Assembly: GCA_947593925.1 (NCBI GenBank)
Contig: CANQDU010000001.1
Span: forward strand, 255,666 to 319,665
Reading direction: 5' to 3'
Source of the DNA: an uncultured Clostridia bacterium
GTDB lineage: Bacteria; Bacillota; Clostridia; Oscillospirales; JAAYOS01
Length of the DNA stretch: 64,000 nucleotides
Positions 28,633 through 37,229 of this stretch are shown here, in pieces. A program made the position numbers and the translations under genes. The notes below the pieces were generated by a model, which saw nothing but the letters and a program-made list of their open reading frames with translations, had not been told where the DNA came from and searched no databases. Each line of letters starts with the position of its first letter. The first letter of the stretch is position 1.

Positions 28633-29100
28633 TTATGTAAAATCTGCTTTGTTTTTCAAAACATAAGCATAATTCAGAGCATTTAAATCTTCCTCATACC
28701 GATAAAAAGCATTATCACATTTGCTAAGGGCATCATCAATTTCATCGCTTGCCAACTTGTCAAGTAGTTCTCTACGTTCCTCCCACGCAGAAGGAAGGTC
28801 TACCCCAAATACATTCAATGCTGTGCGGCATATTTCTGCTGTTTTTGTTGCACCGATTTCTTGAAACGCATGTACCATTTCACCAGCAAAATTACCGCCG
28901 AAATTATCAAAAAGCTGTGCAAATCCGCCATTGTTTACTTCCGTTTCACAAGTCTGCGTAACAAAGAAAATCCTCTCGGAACCACTTAACGCATCCATAT
29001 TATCGCCGTATTCGCATTTTTGTTCTACATAACTCACTAATGCAACAAGAAAATTATTTACATCATCTATCTCCCAAATTTCATCCATTGACATTTCCAT
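28633..29100 (-). CDS. DUF4375 (DMP19-like) protein
   Basis: 155 aa. The signature FVTQTCETEVNNGGFAQLFDN (acidic, Asn-Gly-Gly) identifies the family, whose founding member mimics DNA charge; the function of most members is unknown. The start could be any of three close in-frame ATGs (29100, 29094, 29088) after AGGAAGG. The gene is clearly AT-rich against its GC-rich surroundings and is flanked by repeat copy D, which suggests recent acquisition. No partner gene is evident. Confidence 0.75.
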   Translation of the reverse strand: MEMSMDEIWEIDDVNNFLVALVSYVEQKCEYGDNMDALSGSERIFFVTQTCETEVNNGGFAQLFDNFGGNFAGEMVHAFQEIGATKTAEICRTALNVFGVDLPSAWEERRELLDKLASDEIDDALSKCDNAFYRYEEDLNALNYAYVLKNKADFT

Positions 29101-29174
29101 ATCCTTCCTTCGCGTATCATAAGTATTATTGGGAGAACATGCAGCTATGTTCAGGCTGTCCCGCCTCGGCCGTA

Positions 29175-30263
29175 TCACCCGAAAAACGCGTTGTAAATCT
29201 CCTCCGGGTCGATCTTCGCGAAGGCGTCGGTCTTCTCGACCGGCAGGGTCTCGCACACCGCGTCGAGGTACACGCGGAACTGTGTCAGGCCGTACTCCTC
29301 CGACACCGCGTCGAAGTTTTCGTCGAGATACCCTTCGTCCAGCTCCTCGCGGAGTATTATGACATACGCGCCGCCGATGTCCACGGCGCCGCTCACCTCT
29401 CCCGGCGCGAGTGCCTCCGCCGCCGCGACGTACTCGTCCGGCATGGTGGAGAGCTCGAAGGTTATCGTCTCGCCCAGAAGCTCGTCGTCATCGCTCTCGT
29501 CGGCGGCAAGGGACGCGAAGTCCTCGCCCGAGGCGGCGCGCTCCGCAAGCGCTTCAGCCTCCGCGCGCATCTTTTCCGCGTCCGCTTCGGGCAGGGGGTC
29601 GCCGTTCTCGTCGAGGGCGGTCTTGAGTATGTGGCGCGTCGTCATATAGTTCTGCTCGAAGTAGCTGCGCACCGTCTCGTCCGTTATCTCCTGCTCGCCG
29701 CCTTCGCCGTATATCGCGTCGTACATCTTGTAGTAGAGGCGCGGCACCTCGACCAGGTACTCGTAGAGGCTCGGCGTCATGCCGGCGTACTCGAGCTGTT
29801 CGTTGAAGGCATCCTGTCCTCCGCACTGCTCGATATACTCGTTTATCTCGGCATATATGTCGTCGTACTCCTCTTCGGTGAATGCGTACCCGTTCTCCGC
29901 GGCGTAGCGCTCCACCGCGCGGAAGAGGATGCAGGTGTTCACGGCCTCGTCTATAAAAAAGTCGCCCGCCGGCTTGCCCTCAAGCTCCGCCGAGAAGTCC
30001 ACGTTCCCCTCTCCGAAGAACTCGTAGGCGCTCATGAGCGACGCGGCCTGATAGCGCACCTCCGCCATCGTGACGCCGTCTCCGTCTATCGTCATCACCG
30101 TCTCGCCAAGCTCCTCCGCCGGCATCGGCGGCTCGGCGAGCGTCGCGGCGGAGCCCGCCGAGGGCGACGGGGACGCGCCGACCACGCGCCCCTCCTCGAG
30201 CGAGCAGGACGCGAGCGCGCATACGAGCGTGAACAGCAGTATCGCAGACATTATCCTCTTCAA
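29175..30263 (-). CDS. Peptidyl-prolyl isomerase-type (PpiC/SurA-like) lipoprotein
   Basis: 362 aa, probably starting at the TTG at 30263, seven bases after GGAGGG. This start gives a KRIM-hydrophobic signal peptide ending in the lipobox LASC, so the protein is anchored outside the membrane. A SurA_N-like helical domain (about residues 60-210) is followed by a parvulin-like domain from RHILKTALDENGDPLPEADA to YVIILREE. Such foldases help secreted proteins to fold. It is 118 bases after the gerB-like gene on the same strand. Confidence 0.8.
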   Translation of the reverse strand: MKRIMSAILLFTLVCALASCSLEEGRVVGASPSPSAGSAATLAEPPMPAEELGETVMTIDGDGVTMAEVRYQAASLMSAYEFFGEGNVDFSAELEGKPAGDFFIDEAVNTCILFRAVERYAAENGYAFTEEEYDDIYAEINEYIEQCGGQDAFNEQLEYAGMTPSLYEYLVEVPRLYYKMYDAIYGEGGEQEITDETVRSYFEQNYMTTRHILKTALDENGDPLPEADAEKMRAEAEALAERAASGEDFASLAADESDDDELLGETITFELSTMPDEYVAAAEALAPGEVSGAVDIGGAYVIILREELDEGYLDENFDAVSEEYGLTQFRVYLDAVCETLPVEKTDAFAKIDPEEIYNAFFG

Positions 30264-30381
30264 GTCGGTTCCCTCCGGGCAAAGTTTTCTATCGCTTATT
30301 GTAGCACAAAACTTCTCCGCACGGAAGACGAATTTGCGCCTCCGCGCAAAAAGTCCGCCCGGGAATGCCTTGACCGAAGTC

Positions 30382-31440
30382 TCAGCGCTTCCTTCCGCGT
30401 CCGACTGCCGCAAACAGCACGGCGATGAGCGCCCACAGCGCGGCGTATATCCCGAGGACCGCCTCGGTGTGCTCCCGCAGCTCTATCTGACTCGGAAACA
30501 CCGCAAGCGACGCCGCCGCGGCGATTGCCGCCGTCACAAACGGCGTCCACTTCTTTGCCGCGCCGCTTTTCGCAAGCTCCGAAAAGAAGGTCAGCTCCGC
30601 CGCGACGCGCAGAAATACGAGCATCACGGCGGGGAGCATCAGCAGCGCCTCCATCCGTTCGAGGACGCCGTCCACGCCGCTCACGCGGAGCGCGTGGTAG
30701 GTCGGAAAGTTGAAGAGCTCTATCGTGCTGCTGCCGAGCAGAGCCACGTTCATCAGCATAACGACGGCGAGCACCGCGCCTCCGAGCGCCGCTCCCGCGA
30801 CGAGCGGAAGCGCCGGGCGCTTCTCGTCCGACGCGAACGGGAACACCGCCGCGGAGCAGACCAGTACCGACCCGAAGCACTCCGCAAATATCCCGACCGC
30901 GCCCGGAAGTACGGCCCCCGCGCCCTCTCGCAGACCGTCCTCCACGGCGTCCGCGCCGAAGTCGCGCGCCGCGAGCGCGAACGCGAACGCGAGCAGAAGG
31001 AGCATCGGCAGAGCGACGAGCTCCGCCCACCTGCCGACTACGCTCCTCCCCGCCGCCGCGCACCACGCCGCCGTGAGTGTGAAGCTCAACGCTATCAGCA
31101 TCTCCGGGGTTCCCGGCATCATATTTGCCCCGACAAACTTTGTAAGAACGGCGGCGTCCCGCAGAAGCAGACCTGCCGTCATCGCGGCGAGAAGTATTTT
31201 CACCGCGGCGGACGCGGCGCGTCCGAGCCGGAGGTCAAGCGCCTCCGCAAAGCCGCTTCCCGGCGCGGAGCTGCCGAGCCGCGCCACAGACCACGCCGCC
31301 GCCATTCCCGCGAGCGCCGCGACGGCGGCGCTCGCCCATCCTACTCCCTCCGCGCCGGCGGGCGCGCCGGTGAGCAGTCCTCCGCCCGCGACAAAACACG
31401 CGACAAGCACCGCTCTTCCTCGCGGACTTATATGCCTCAT
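30382..31440 (-). CDS. Spore germination permease, GerAB family
   Basis: 352-aa polytopic membrane protein, about ten helices, related to amino-acid permeases. The conserved surroundings LLRDAAVLTKFVGANMMPGTPEMLI and SSTIELFNFPTYHALRVSGVDGVLERMEALLML are typical. It is the B subunit of a germinant receptor in the spore inner membrane and is thought to bind the germinant. Its ATG overlaps the stop of the C-subunit gene by four bases. Confidence 0.9.
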   Translation of the reverse strand: MRHISPRGRAVLVACFVAGGGLLTGAPAGAEGVGWASAAVAALAGMAAAWSVARLGSSAPGSGFAEALDLRLGRAASAAVKILLAAMTAGLLLRDAAVLTKFVGANMMPGTPEMLIALSFTLTAAWCAAAGRSVVGRWAELVALPMLLLLAFAFALAARDFGADAVEDGLREGAGAVLPGAVGIFAECFGSVLVCSAAVFPFASDEKRPALPLVAGAALGGAVLAVVMLMNVALLGSSTIELFNFPTYHALRVSGVDGVLERMEALLMLPAVMLVFLRVAAELTFFSELAKSGAAKKWTPFVTAAIAAAASLAVFPSQIELREHTEAVLGIYAALWALIAVLFAAVGRGRKR

Positions 31441-32579
31441 CCGTTCCGCCTCCCCATGCCGTCCGCTCCCGGCGCGGGGAAGCGGGAAATGAGTCCCGTA
31501 TCGGTGATCTCAAGCTCCACGGACACCTCGACCTCCGCCGTGAGCGCGGCGTCCGCCGCGTCCTCGTAACCCTTCTCGAACTGCTCGGCAAAGCCCGCGA
31601 TGTCCGCGCCGAGCGCGCGCGACGCTTCTATCGCGCGCTCTATCCTCTGTGCAAGCGCCGCGCTCGCGGCGTCCGTCAGCTCGCGCGCACGCTCCTCGTC
31701 GAGCTGTTCCGCGCCGCCATCCAGATACTCCGTCACGCACCCGCCGCTCACGCTCACACGGAGCAGCGGCGCGCCGTCCTCCGTGACCGACGCCGCCGCA
31801 GAGGAGCTTATGTCCTCTATCTTTATGCCCGCCGCGCCGCCGTCGAAGCGCACGAGCTCGCGCGCCTCTTCAGCGCCGAGAAGCAGGAGCATATCGCGCG
31901 CCTCGTCCTCGTCGAGAAAACCTGCAAGCCCGCTTCCTGCGAGCACCGCCCCGCCGTCGAGGACGGCGTAGCTCCTGTCCTCCTCCTGCTCCGCCGGACG
32001 GACGGCGGGCAGGAGCGCGGCGCCGTTGTCAAGCAGAGCCTCGAGCGCCCTGTGTGTGCTCGCCCCCGCCAGCCGCTCGGAGAAGCCCCCGTCCCGCGCC
32101 GCGCCAGCGATGGCGCTCGCCACCGAATAGGAGCCGGAGGGGTCGCTTAAAAATATCTCTTTTGCGCCGTCCGCCCGGCTCACCGCGAGCACCAGCGTGA
32201 GGCGCAGATCGCCCGAGCGCATGACCCAGTCGAGTATCGGCGGAAGCGCATCGCGCGCCGCCGCCTCGCTAAGAACGAGCGCCTGCGCATGGCCCCAGTA
32301 GAGCCGCGAGCCGGTGAGCCGCTCCAGCTCTGCCTCCGCGAGGTCGAGGCTCCGCCCCGCCGCCGTGAAGGTCTGCGTCTCGATGGGCTCGTCGAGCGAC
32401 GAGCCCTCCACCTTTATCGACTCTATCGTGAGCTCGTACATCCCGTCCGCGAGGTCTATCGCCGCGCCGGTGATTATCGCCATGCGGTCTGGGTCGGTGC
32501 TGCCGCATCCGGAGGCAAGGAGCATCCCCGCGGCAAGCAGAGCGAGCGCTGCGCGCCTAATCGCTTTCACTCGGCTCAC
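31437..32579 (-). CDS. Spore germination lipoprotein, GerAC family
   Basis: 380 aa with a signal peptide and lipobox (LLASGCG). Next comes the Ger(x)C N-terminal domain (DPDRMAIITGAAIDLADGMYELTIE) and the three-repeat C-terminal domain with repeated Glu-rich helices. It is the lipid-anchored subunit of the germinant receptor. The start overlaps the A-subunit gene by 23 bases and the end overlaps the B-subunit gene, so all three are translationally coupled. Confidence 0.9.
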   Translation of the reverse strand: MSRVKAIRRAALALLAAGMLLASGCGSTDPDRMAIITGAAIDLADGMYELTIESIKVEGSSLDEPIETQTFTAAGRSLDLAEAELERLTGSRLYWGHAQALVLSEAAARDALPPILDWVMRSGDLRLTLVLAVSRADGAKEIFLSDPSGSYSVASAIAGAARDGGFSERLAGASTHRALEALLDNGAALLPAVRPAEQEEDRSYAVLDGGAVLAGSGLAGFLDEDEARDMLLLLGAEEARELVRFDGGAAGIKIEDISSSAAASVTEDGAPLLRVSVSGGCVTEYLDGGAEQLDEERARELTDAASAALAQRIERAIEASRALGADIAGFAEQFEKGYEDAADAALTAEVEVSVELEITDTGLISRFPAPGADGMGRRNG

Positions 32580-34071
32580 CTCCGCGCTTCGGGGAAAACG
32601 GCCTCACCGCCATCCTGCGCCACGGCGCGCGCACTATGCTGTCGCGCAGTTCCCGGAAGGAGTACGGCACCGCAAAGTCGGTATACGGCACGCCGAAGGA
32701 GCGCATCGACGCGAGCAGTACGCCGAGCGCGCACATCCCGAGCGAGTAGCCGTAGAGCCCCAGCGCGCCGGAGAGCGCGAGCAGTACGAAGGTCATGACG
32801 ATTATCGGGCTCCGCAAGTTCGGGAGCATCATATTCGTCACCGCCCAGAGCGCCACGACTATCACCACCGGCGCGCTGACTATCCGCGCGTCCACCGCCG
32901 CCTGTCCGAGTATCAGACCGCCGACTATCGAGAGCGACTGACCTATAGCCGGCGGGGCGCGAAGCCCCGCCTCCTGCAATATCTCGAGGGCGAGGAGCAT
33001 GAAGGTCATCTCCGCCACGGTGGGTATCAGCACGCCCTGCCGCGCCCGCGCGACGCTTATCAGCAGAGTCGTCGGCAGCAGCTCGGGGTGGAAGCCGAGT
33101 ATCGCGGTATAGAGCGCGGGCGCAGACACCGACACGAAGAACCCGATATATCTCAGCACCCGCGAGAGCGACGCGCCCCAGAAGCTGCGGTAGTAGTCGT
33201 TCTGGCTCTGGAAGTACTCCACGAGCAGGTGCGGCACGGTGAGCACCGTCGGGCTGCCGTCCACCACTATTGCGGCGCGCCCTTCGAGGAGCCTCGCCGC
33301 GACGATGTCCGGCCGCTCGGTCGAACCCGTCGTGCGGAACGGCGAGCCGGGACTGTCGCAGATGAGCTCGGAGACATAGTTGGAGTCGAGTATGCCGTTT
33401 ATCTCTATTTTATCAAGGCGCGCCTCTATCTCCTCGACTAGCCCTTTCTCGCAGACCCCGTCGATATAGCAGAGCACAACATTCGTGCGGGTGACGCGGC
33501 CTATCTTGCGGAAGGTGAACTTCAGCGCGGGATTGCGGAGCTTTCTCCGTATCAAAGCGAGGTTTGGCATGAACGCCTCGCTGAAAGCCTCCTGCGGTCC
33601 TTTTATGCCCTTTTCGTTCTCGCTCTCGCCTATGCTTCTCCGCTCGAAGCCCTTGCTCGAGAGTATCAGCGCCTCATTCGCGCCGTCCGCGAGGAGCACC
33701 GTGTCGCCGTAGAGCAGACTGTCGAAGATGTCGACTATCTTTGCGGTGCGCTTCGCCTCCGCTATCGACACTATCTCCCGCTCGATGCGCTCGAGGTTGG
33801 GCGTGGGGTCGCCCGGCTTCACCGTTACCTCGAGCCGCCGGACTATGTTGTCGTTTACCGTCTCGTCGTTTATCATGCCGTCCACGAGCATGATGAGAAA
33901 CATCCCCTCCGGCCCGAACCGACGGAAGATCATCGTGTCGTCGCCGCGGAACACCTCGCGGAACATCCGCTCGTTTTCCTCGACGCGGCTCGCTAGCGCG
34001 AGCGAGGAGTACCGCTCCTCGACGCTCTCCGGTCTCGCCGCGTGAGTGCGCTTTGCCCGCCTGAAAAACAT
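32557..34071 (-). CDS. Spore germination protein, GerA family (A subunit)
   Basis: 504 aa from the ATG at 34071, seven bases after GGAGG. A soluble N-terminal domain carries GDDTMIFRRFGPEGMFLIMLVDGMI, then TNVVLCYIDGVCEKGLVEEI and ELICDSPGSPFRTTGSTERPDIVAARLLEGRAAIVVDGSP, followed by about five membrane helices. Together with the C and B subunits it forms the germinant receptor. Gene order is A-C-B, which differs from the A-B-C order of the classic Bacillus operon. Expression in the forespore is expected, but no clear SigG promoter was recognised. Confidence 0.93.
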   Translation of the reverse strand: MFFRRAKRTHAARPESVEERYSSLALASRVEENERMFREVFRGDDTMIFRRFGPEGMFLIMLVDGMINDETVNDNIVRRLEVTVKPGDPTPNLERIEREIVSIAEAKRTAKIVDIFDSLLYGDTVLLADGANEALILSSKGFERRSIGESENEKGIKGPQEAFSEAFMPNLALIRRKLRNPALKFTFRKIGRVTRTNVVLCYIDGVCEKGLVEEIEARLDKIEINGILDSNYVSELICDSPGSPFRTTGSTERPDIVAARLLEGRAAIVVDGSPTVLTVPHLLVEYFQSQNDYYRSFWGASLSRVLRYIGFFVSVSAPALYTAILGFHPELLPTTLLISVARARQGVLIPTVAEMTFMLLALEILQEAGLRAPPAIGQSLSIVGGLILGQAAVDARIVSAPVVIVVALWAVTNMMLPNLRSPIIVMTFVLLALSGALGLYGYSLGMCALGVLLASMRSFGVPYTDFAVPYSFRELRDSIVRAPWRRMAVRPFSPKRGGEPSESD

Positions 34072-34128
34072 CCTGCCGCCTCCTTCCCGTATATACATCC
34101 TAGTCTGTGCGGAAAGGTGCGGAAATAT

Positions 34129-34160
34129 AATGCCCGAACGGTCAAGACCGTTCGGGCATT
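34129..34160 (-). terminator. Terminator between the membrane-protein gene and gerA
   Basis: 15-bp perfect arms AATGCCCGAACGGTC / GACCGTTCGGGCATT with an AA loop, downstream of the gene at 34192. Confidence 0.75.
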
Positions 34161-34191
34161 GAAAAGCGCGGGCAAAGTCATTCAGCCGCTC

Positions 34192-35022
34192 CTATTGTGC
34201 TTCTTCTGTTTTGGCGGAGGGTTCTCCGTCCTCTCCGTCGGACGGTTCCGAGTGCTCCTCACACGAGGACCCGGTGAGAGCCGCGATCGCGGCCACGTTC
34301 CACACGGCGGACGCCGCGAGTATCACCGCCACCTGCATATCCCCGCCGCTCAGGACCTCGCCCAGAGCGACGCACACCGAGAGGAAGAGCGCCGCGCAGG
34401 ACACAGCGAGCGTCCTCCTCGGACGGCGCTCGCCGAACGCGAGCCCCGAGACGTAGTACGCCTCCGCCGTCTCCATAACGCCCGCGGCCACGACGTATCC
34501 GTAGTTTTCGAGCACCGCGTCATTTGAGTGGAACACATACAGCGCCACGAGCAGGAACCCGAAGAAGAACACCGGGAACACCGCATATATCGAACTGCTG
34601 TTTTTTTCTCCGTCGTCCGAGCCGTCGCCCGCGACCGAGAAGACCATCGTCGCGCCGCAGAACACCGCAAAGAGCGACAGCACGAGGCGCAGGACGTTCC
34701 CCGCCCCGTATGTGACGAGCCCCGCGACCGCCGACGCGGCGAACAGGAACCCCGCCGCCACCGACGCGGTCTTAGGCAGCTGGCGGCGGTAGAGCGCGGC
34801 GTAGCTTCCGGCGGCGGGCTTTATCGCAAGCGAGACGCCCGCCGCGAGCAGCGCGCCGGCTACGGCCGCCGCGCGCATGGCGGGGATGAGCGGGCTTCCG
34901 CCCGCGAGCCCGTGTTCAAGTCCCTTTGTGAGTTCAAAGTATCTAAGCACTCCGGCGGCGGCGCCGAGCGCCGTTATCACCGCCGCGAGCAGCAGACCGG
35001 TTCCGTGCCGTTTCATCAGCAT
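34192..35022 (-). CDS. Polytopic membrane protein of unknown function
   Basis: 276 aa with about eight hydrophobic segments, a first helix GTGLLLAAVITALGAAAGVL, and an acidic tail rich in Glu, Ser and Asp (EEHSEPSDGEDGEPSAK). The start could be 35022 or 35016, both after GGGAGGGG. No family was recognised. It is a single-gene unit with its own SigA promoter and a strong terminator, upstream of the germination operon but not coupled to it. Confidence 0.7.
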   Translation of the reverse strand: MLMKRHGTGLLLAAVITALGAAAGVLRYFELTKGLEHGLAGGSPLIPAMRAAAVAGALLAAGVSLAIKPAAGSYAALYRRQLPKTASVAAGFLFAASAVAGLVTYGAGNVLRLVLSLFAVFCGATMVFSVAGDGSDDGEKNSSSIYAVFPVFFFGFLLVALYVFHSNDAVLENYGYVVAAGVMETAEAYYVSGLAFGERRPRRTLAVSCAALFLSVCVALGEVLSGGDMQVAVILAASAVWNVAAIAALTGSSCEEHSEPSDGEDGEPSAKTEEAQ

Positions 35023-35048
35023 CGACCCCTCCCGAAATTTCTTCTCAC

Positions 35049-35077
35049 ATTGTAGCACAGCGGAGCACGCAAGTCAA
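35049..35077 (-). promoter_or_regulatory. Promoter of the membrane-protein gene
   Basis: Leftward TTGACT (35077-35072), 17-bp spacer, TACAAT (35054-35049). Confidence 0.7.
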
Positions 35078-35114
35078 AAATTTTTCCGGGAAGACTGCGT
35101 TTCCTAATTTCTGC

Positions 35115-35143
35115 TTGTCAAATTCCGTATGCCGTGATATACT
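35115..35143 (+). promoter_or_regulatory. SigA promoter of the structured leader and lipoprotein gene
   Basis: TTGTCA (35115-35120), 17-bp spacer, TATACT (35138-35143). The expected start near 35150 places the whole 35150-35362 region in the transcript as a leader. Confidence 0.75.
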
Positions 35144-35146
35144 TTA

Positions 35147-35347
35147 GTTACCACACAAAACCAAATAATCAGACTAAGCGAATTGTTCCTACGTTTGTAG
35201 GAAAGCATAATGCCGCTTTTACCTTTTTGGTAAAAACGCAGCCCTTTCTTGGCGGCATTATGCTTAGTCGAGGTTTTGTGTGGTAACAAAATGGGGCCAT
35301 GCGTTTTTCGGTGTGTGGTTCCGTTTTGGGATCACACACTTTTTATT
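35147..35347 (+). ncRNA. Structured leader with terminator (candidate attenuator or riboswitch-like element)
   Basis: Outer perfect 16-bp stem: 35147-35162 with 35272-35287. Inside are the stem ACTAAGC/GCTTAGT (35173-35179, 35262-35268), hairpin TTCCTAC/GTAGGAA (35186-35203), stem GCATAATGCCGC/GCGGCATTATGC (35205-35216, 35252-35263) and hairpin TTTTACC/GGTAAAA (35217-35235). Then comes an intrinsic terminator with 12-bp arms (35311-35322, 35328-35339) and TTTTTATT, just before the ribosome site at 35351. Bases 35150-35157 can pair with either the outer stem or the terminator arm. A MITE-like insertion is the alternative. It matches no riboswitch class I recognise. Confidence 0.6.
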
Positions 35348-35362
35348 ATCGGAGGTTTTAAG

Positions 35363-35779
35363 ATGAAGCGTTTTGCAGCACTACTAACATTTGTACTTGC
35401 TTTGTTGCTTTTCCTATGTGCTTGTGGAATTCCCAGCCCTAAAGAAACAGACAATGATAACGACAATCTAAAAGCTGATGTTGTTGGCGTCTGGGATTAT
35501 CCGGATGACAATCACTATAGTATATTAGAAATATATAGAGGCGGTTGGGCAAGAGCCTATGTAAGAGATGCAATGACCGAAAGTTATACAAGCTATACAT
35601 GGAACATAGAAGATGACCTTTTAATAATGACAACCTCTTCTTTAGGCATGCAAGAAACCTACGCCTTTGATGTAGTTGATGGGAATTCATTGATAAGAAC
35701 AGATCAGCAACTGTCTCTGACAAAATCCGCTATACAAACATACGGTACCGCTGCTACTACCAATCCGTACATCTGGTAA
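35363..35779 (+). CDS. Small lipoprotein of unknown function
   Basis: 138 aa from the ATG at 35363, seven bases after GGAGG. Signal peptide MKRFAALLTFVLALLLFLCAC with lipobox, then a short Asp/Asn-rich linker and a beta-rich domain of about 90 residues (VVGVWDYPDDNHYSILEIY to YAFDVVDGNSLIR) that resembles the small lipocalin/DUF-type domains of extracytoplasmic lipoproteins. The coding region is AT-rich compared with the flanks, suggesting acquisition. Expression is probably gated by the terminator immediately upstream. Confidence 0.75.
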   Translation: MKRFAALLTFVLALLLFLCACGIPSPKETDNDNDNLKADVVGVWDYPDDNHYSILEIYRGGWARAYVRDAMTESYTSYTWNIEDDLLIMTTSSLGMQETYAFDVVDGNSLIRTDQQLSLTKSAIQTYGTAATTNPYIW

Positions 35780-35918
35780 GGCGCTTATATTTTGAAACTA
35801 CCAGTTTTTTCTCTACATAGAGTTGCGGAATCAAAAACAGAAATTGCTACTTTGCAGATACATGGCTTCATAGCAGCAATCCAACTAAAAAGCTAATGCT
35901 CTTCATTTCCGTGAAACA

Positions 35919-35955
35919 GCCACCCTAAAAGCCGTAATACGGCTTTTAGGGTGGC
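35919..35955 (+). terminator. Terminator after the lipoprotein gene
   Basis: 15-bp arms GCCACCCTAAAAGCCG-type / CGGCTTTTAGGGTGGC with loop TAATA, followed by TTATTGTCTTTT. The stretch 35780-36003 otherwise shows no gene. Confidence 0.7.
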
Positions 35956-36003
35956 TTATTGTCTTTTGGGAGCTTGAAGAACAGTAAAAGTTTCCGAAAT
36001 TTT

Positions 36004-36043
36004 CAAACAAATGTTTGCAATTTATTTCGCGTTATGCTATAAT
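36004..36043 (+). promoter_or_regulatory. lexA promoter with overlapping LexA box
   Basis: Palindrome CAAACAAATGTTTG (36004-36017) fits a degenerate Firmicute LexA box (GAAC-N4-GTTC type). It overlaps -35 TTGCAA (36015-36020); after a 17-bp spacer, -10 is TATAAT (36038-36043). Repressor binding would block RNA polymerase, giving SOS autoregulation. Confidence 0.75.
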
Positions 36044-36118
36044 ATTTTCAATGAAACGCGGCAAATGTCACATTCGGAAGCGGCAAGGTGCTTTTCACAT
36101 ACATAACGGAGGTGCAAT

Positions 36119-36709
36119 ATGCGCTCGATCACTCCAAAGCAGCAGCAGGTTTACGACTACATCGTCTCCTTCTCGCAGGAGCACGGCTATCCCCCCTCCA
36201 TCCGCGAGATCTGCGCCGCCGTCGGGCTGAAGAGCCCCTCGAGCGTCCACGCGCATATCAAGACCCTGCGCGACCTCGGCTATATCACAAAGGACGACCA
36301 CAAGACCCGCGCTCTCACCGCCGCCGGAGCGTCCTCGAGCGGAAAGGTCCCGCTCGTCGGCCGCGTCACCGCCGGCAAGCCGATACTCGCCATTGAGGAG
36401 ATCGAGGGGTACATACCCTTCGAGCCGGAGCGCGGCAGCACGGACGAGTACTTCGCCCTCACCGTTCAGGGAGACAGCATGGTGGGCGCGGGCATACTCG
36501 ACGGGGACTATGTGATAGTCCGCCGCCAGCAGACCGCCATGACGGGGGAGATAATCGTCGCGCTGATAGAGGATCAGGCGACCGTCAAGCGCCTCGCGAT
36601 AAAGGGGCAGGACGTGTGGCTCATGCCCGAGAACCCCGACTATCAGCCGATATACGCCCCGGGGTGCAACGTCTTGGGTGTGGTAAAAGCCATATTTAGG
36701 CGGTACTAA
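36119..36709 (+). CDS. lexA: LexA repressor, SOS regulator
   Basis: 196 aa, start ATG at 36119 after GGAGGTGC. The N-terminal winged HTH (PSIREICAAVGLKSPSSVHAHI) binds DNA. The autocleavage Ala-Gly is in GRVTAGKPI. The C-terminal serine protease has the nucleophile Ser in VQGDSMVGAGI and the general-base Lys in ATVKRLAI. RecA-stimulated self-cleavage induces the DNA-damage regulon. A self-operator overlaps its promoter. Confidence 0.96.
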   Translation: MRSITPKQQQVYDYIVSFSQEHGYPPSIREICAAVGLKSPSSVHAHIKTLRDLGYITKDDHKTRALTAAGASSSGKVPLVGRVTAGKPILAIEEIEGYIPFEPERGSTDEYFALTVQGDSMVGAGILDGDYVIVRRQQTAMTGEIIVALIEDQATVKRLAIKGQDVWLMPENPDYQPIYAPGCNVLGVVKAIFRRY

Positions 36710-36713
36710 CGCA

Positions 36714-36787
36714 TTTCGCGCCTAACGGCGCGAAACTCTGCGAGGCTATCATAAACAATCGCGGGCGCGGATAAAATCCGCGCCCGC
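36714..36787 (+). terminator. Two hairpins after lexA
   Basis: TTTCGCGCC/GGCGCGAAA (36714-36722, 36727-36735), then GCGGGCGCGGAT/ATCCGCGCCCGC (36761-36772, 36776-36787) followed by AATTTAT. The second can also end the convergent DUF3842 gene. Confidence 0.6.
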
Positions 36788-36803
36788 AATTTATAGTAAA
36801 ATT

Positions 36804-37229
36804 CTATCGCGGCATGTTCCCGTTCCGCACAAGCCGTTCGAGCATCGCGACCGCCTCGTCGATGAGCTGCACCATCGAGAGCGACTGTGTGCCGACCACC
36901 ACGTTCTCGCACATGTTGACCGGTATCAGCAGCTTCGTCGCCTTGCTGCGGCCTATCGCCGCCGCCATCTTCTCGGTCACCTCGCCGAGCAGAGCGTCCG
37001 CCGCGAGGAGCCCTATCGGGCAGACTATCACGTCCGCCGTGCGCGCCGCGACGACGACCGGATTCTCCCCCGTCGCACCCTGCTTTGCACCGGCGCGGAG
37101 CATCGCCGTCGTCGCCGCGCTGTTCGTGCCGACGGCAACAAGCTCGCAGGGTATGTTCTTTTCGCATATCTTTTCTATTACGGTCTGACCGAGCCTTCCG
37201 CCCTGACCGTCTATCACGGCGACCTTCAT
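36804..37229 (-). CDS. DUF3842 family protein
   Basis: 141 aa from the ATG at 37229, which overlaps the stop of the upstream kinase-like gene (ATGA). The Rossmann-like start KVAVIDGQGGRLGQTVIEKI and the segment VGTNSAATTAMLRAGAKQGATGENPVVV are the family signature. Found mainly in Clostridia; function unknown. Translational coupling to a uridine-kinase-like protein suggests a shared pathway, possibly nucleotide-linked, but this is inference. Confidence 0.8.
   Translation of the reverse strand: MKVAVIDGQGGRLGQTVIEKICEKNIPCELVAVGTNSAATTAMLRAGAKQGATGENPVVVAARTADVIVCPIGLLAADALLGEVTEKMAAAIGRSKATKLLIPVNMCENVVVGTQSLSMVQLIDEAVAMLERLVRNGNMPR

Noticed and set aside
35147..35287. 6S RNA or known T-box
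   Set aside because: The fold is branched rather than one long bulged hairpin, and there is no T-box sequence. The position upstream of a terminator and ribosome site fits a leader better.
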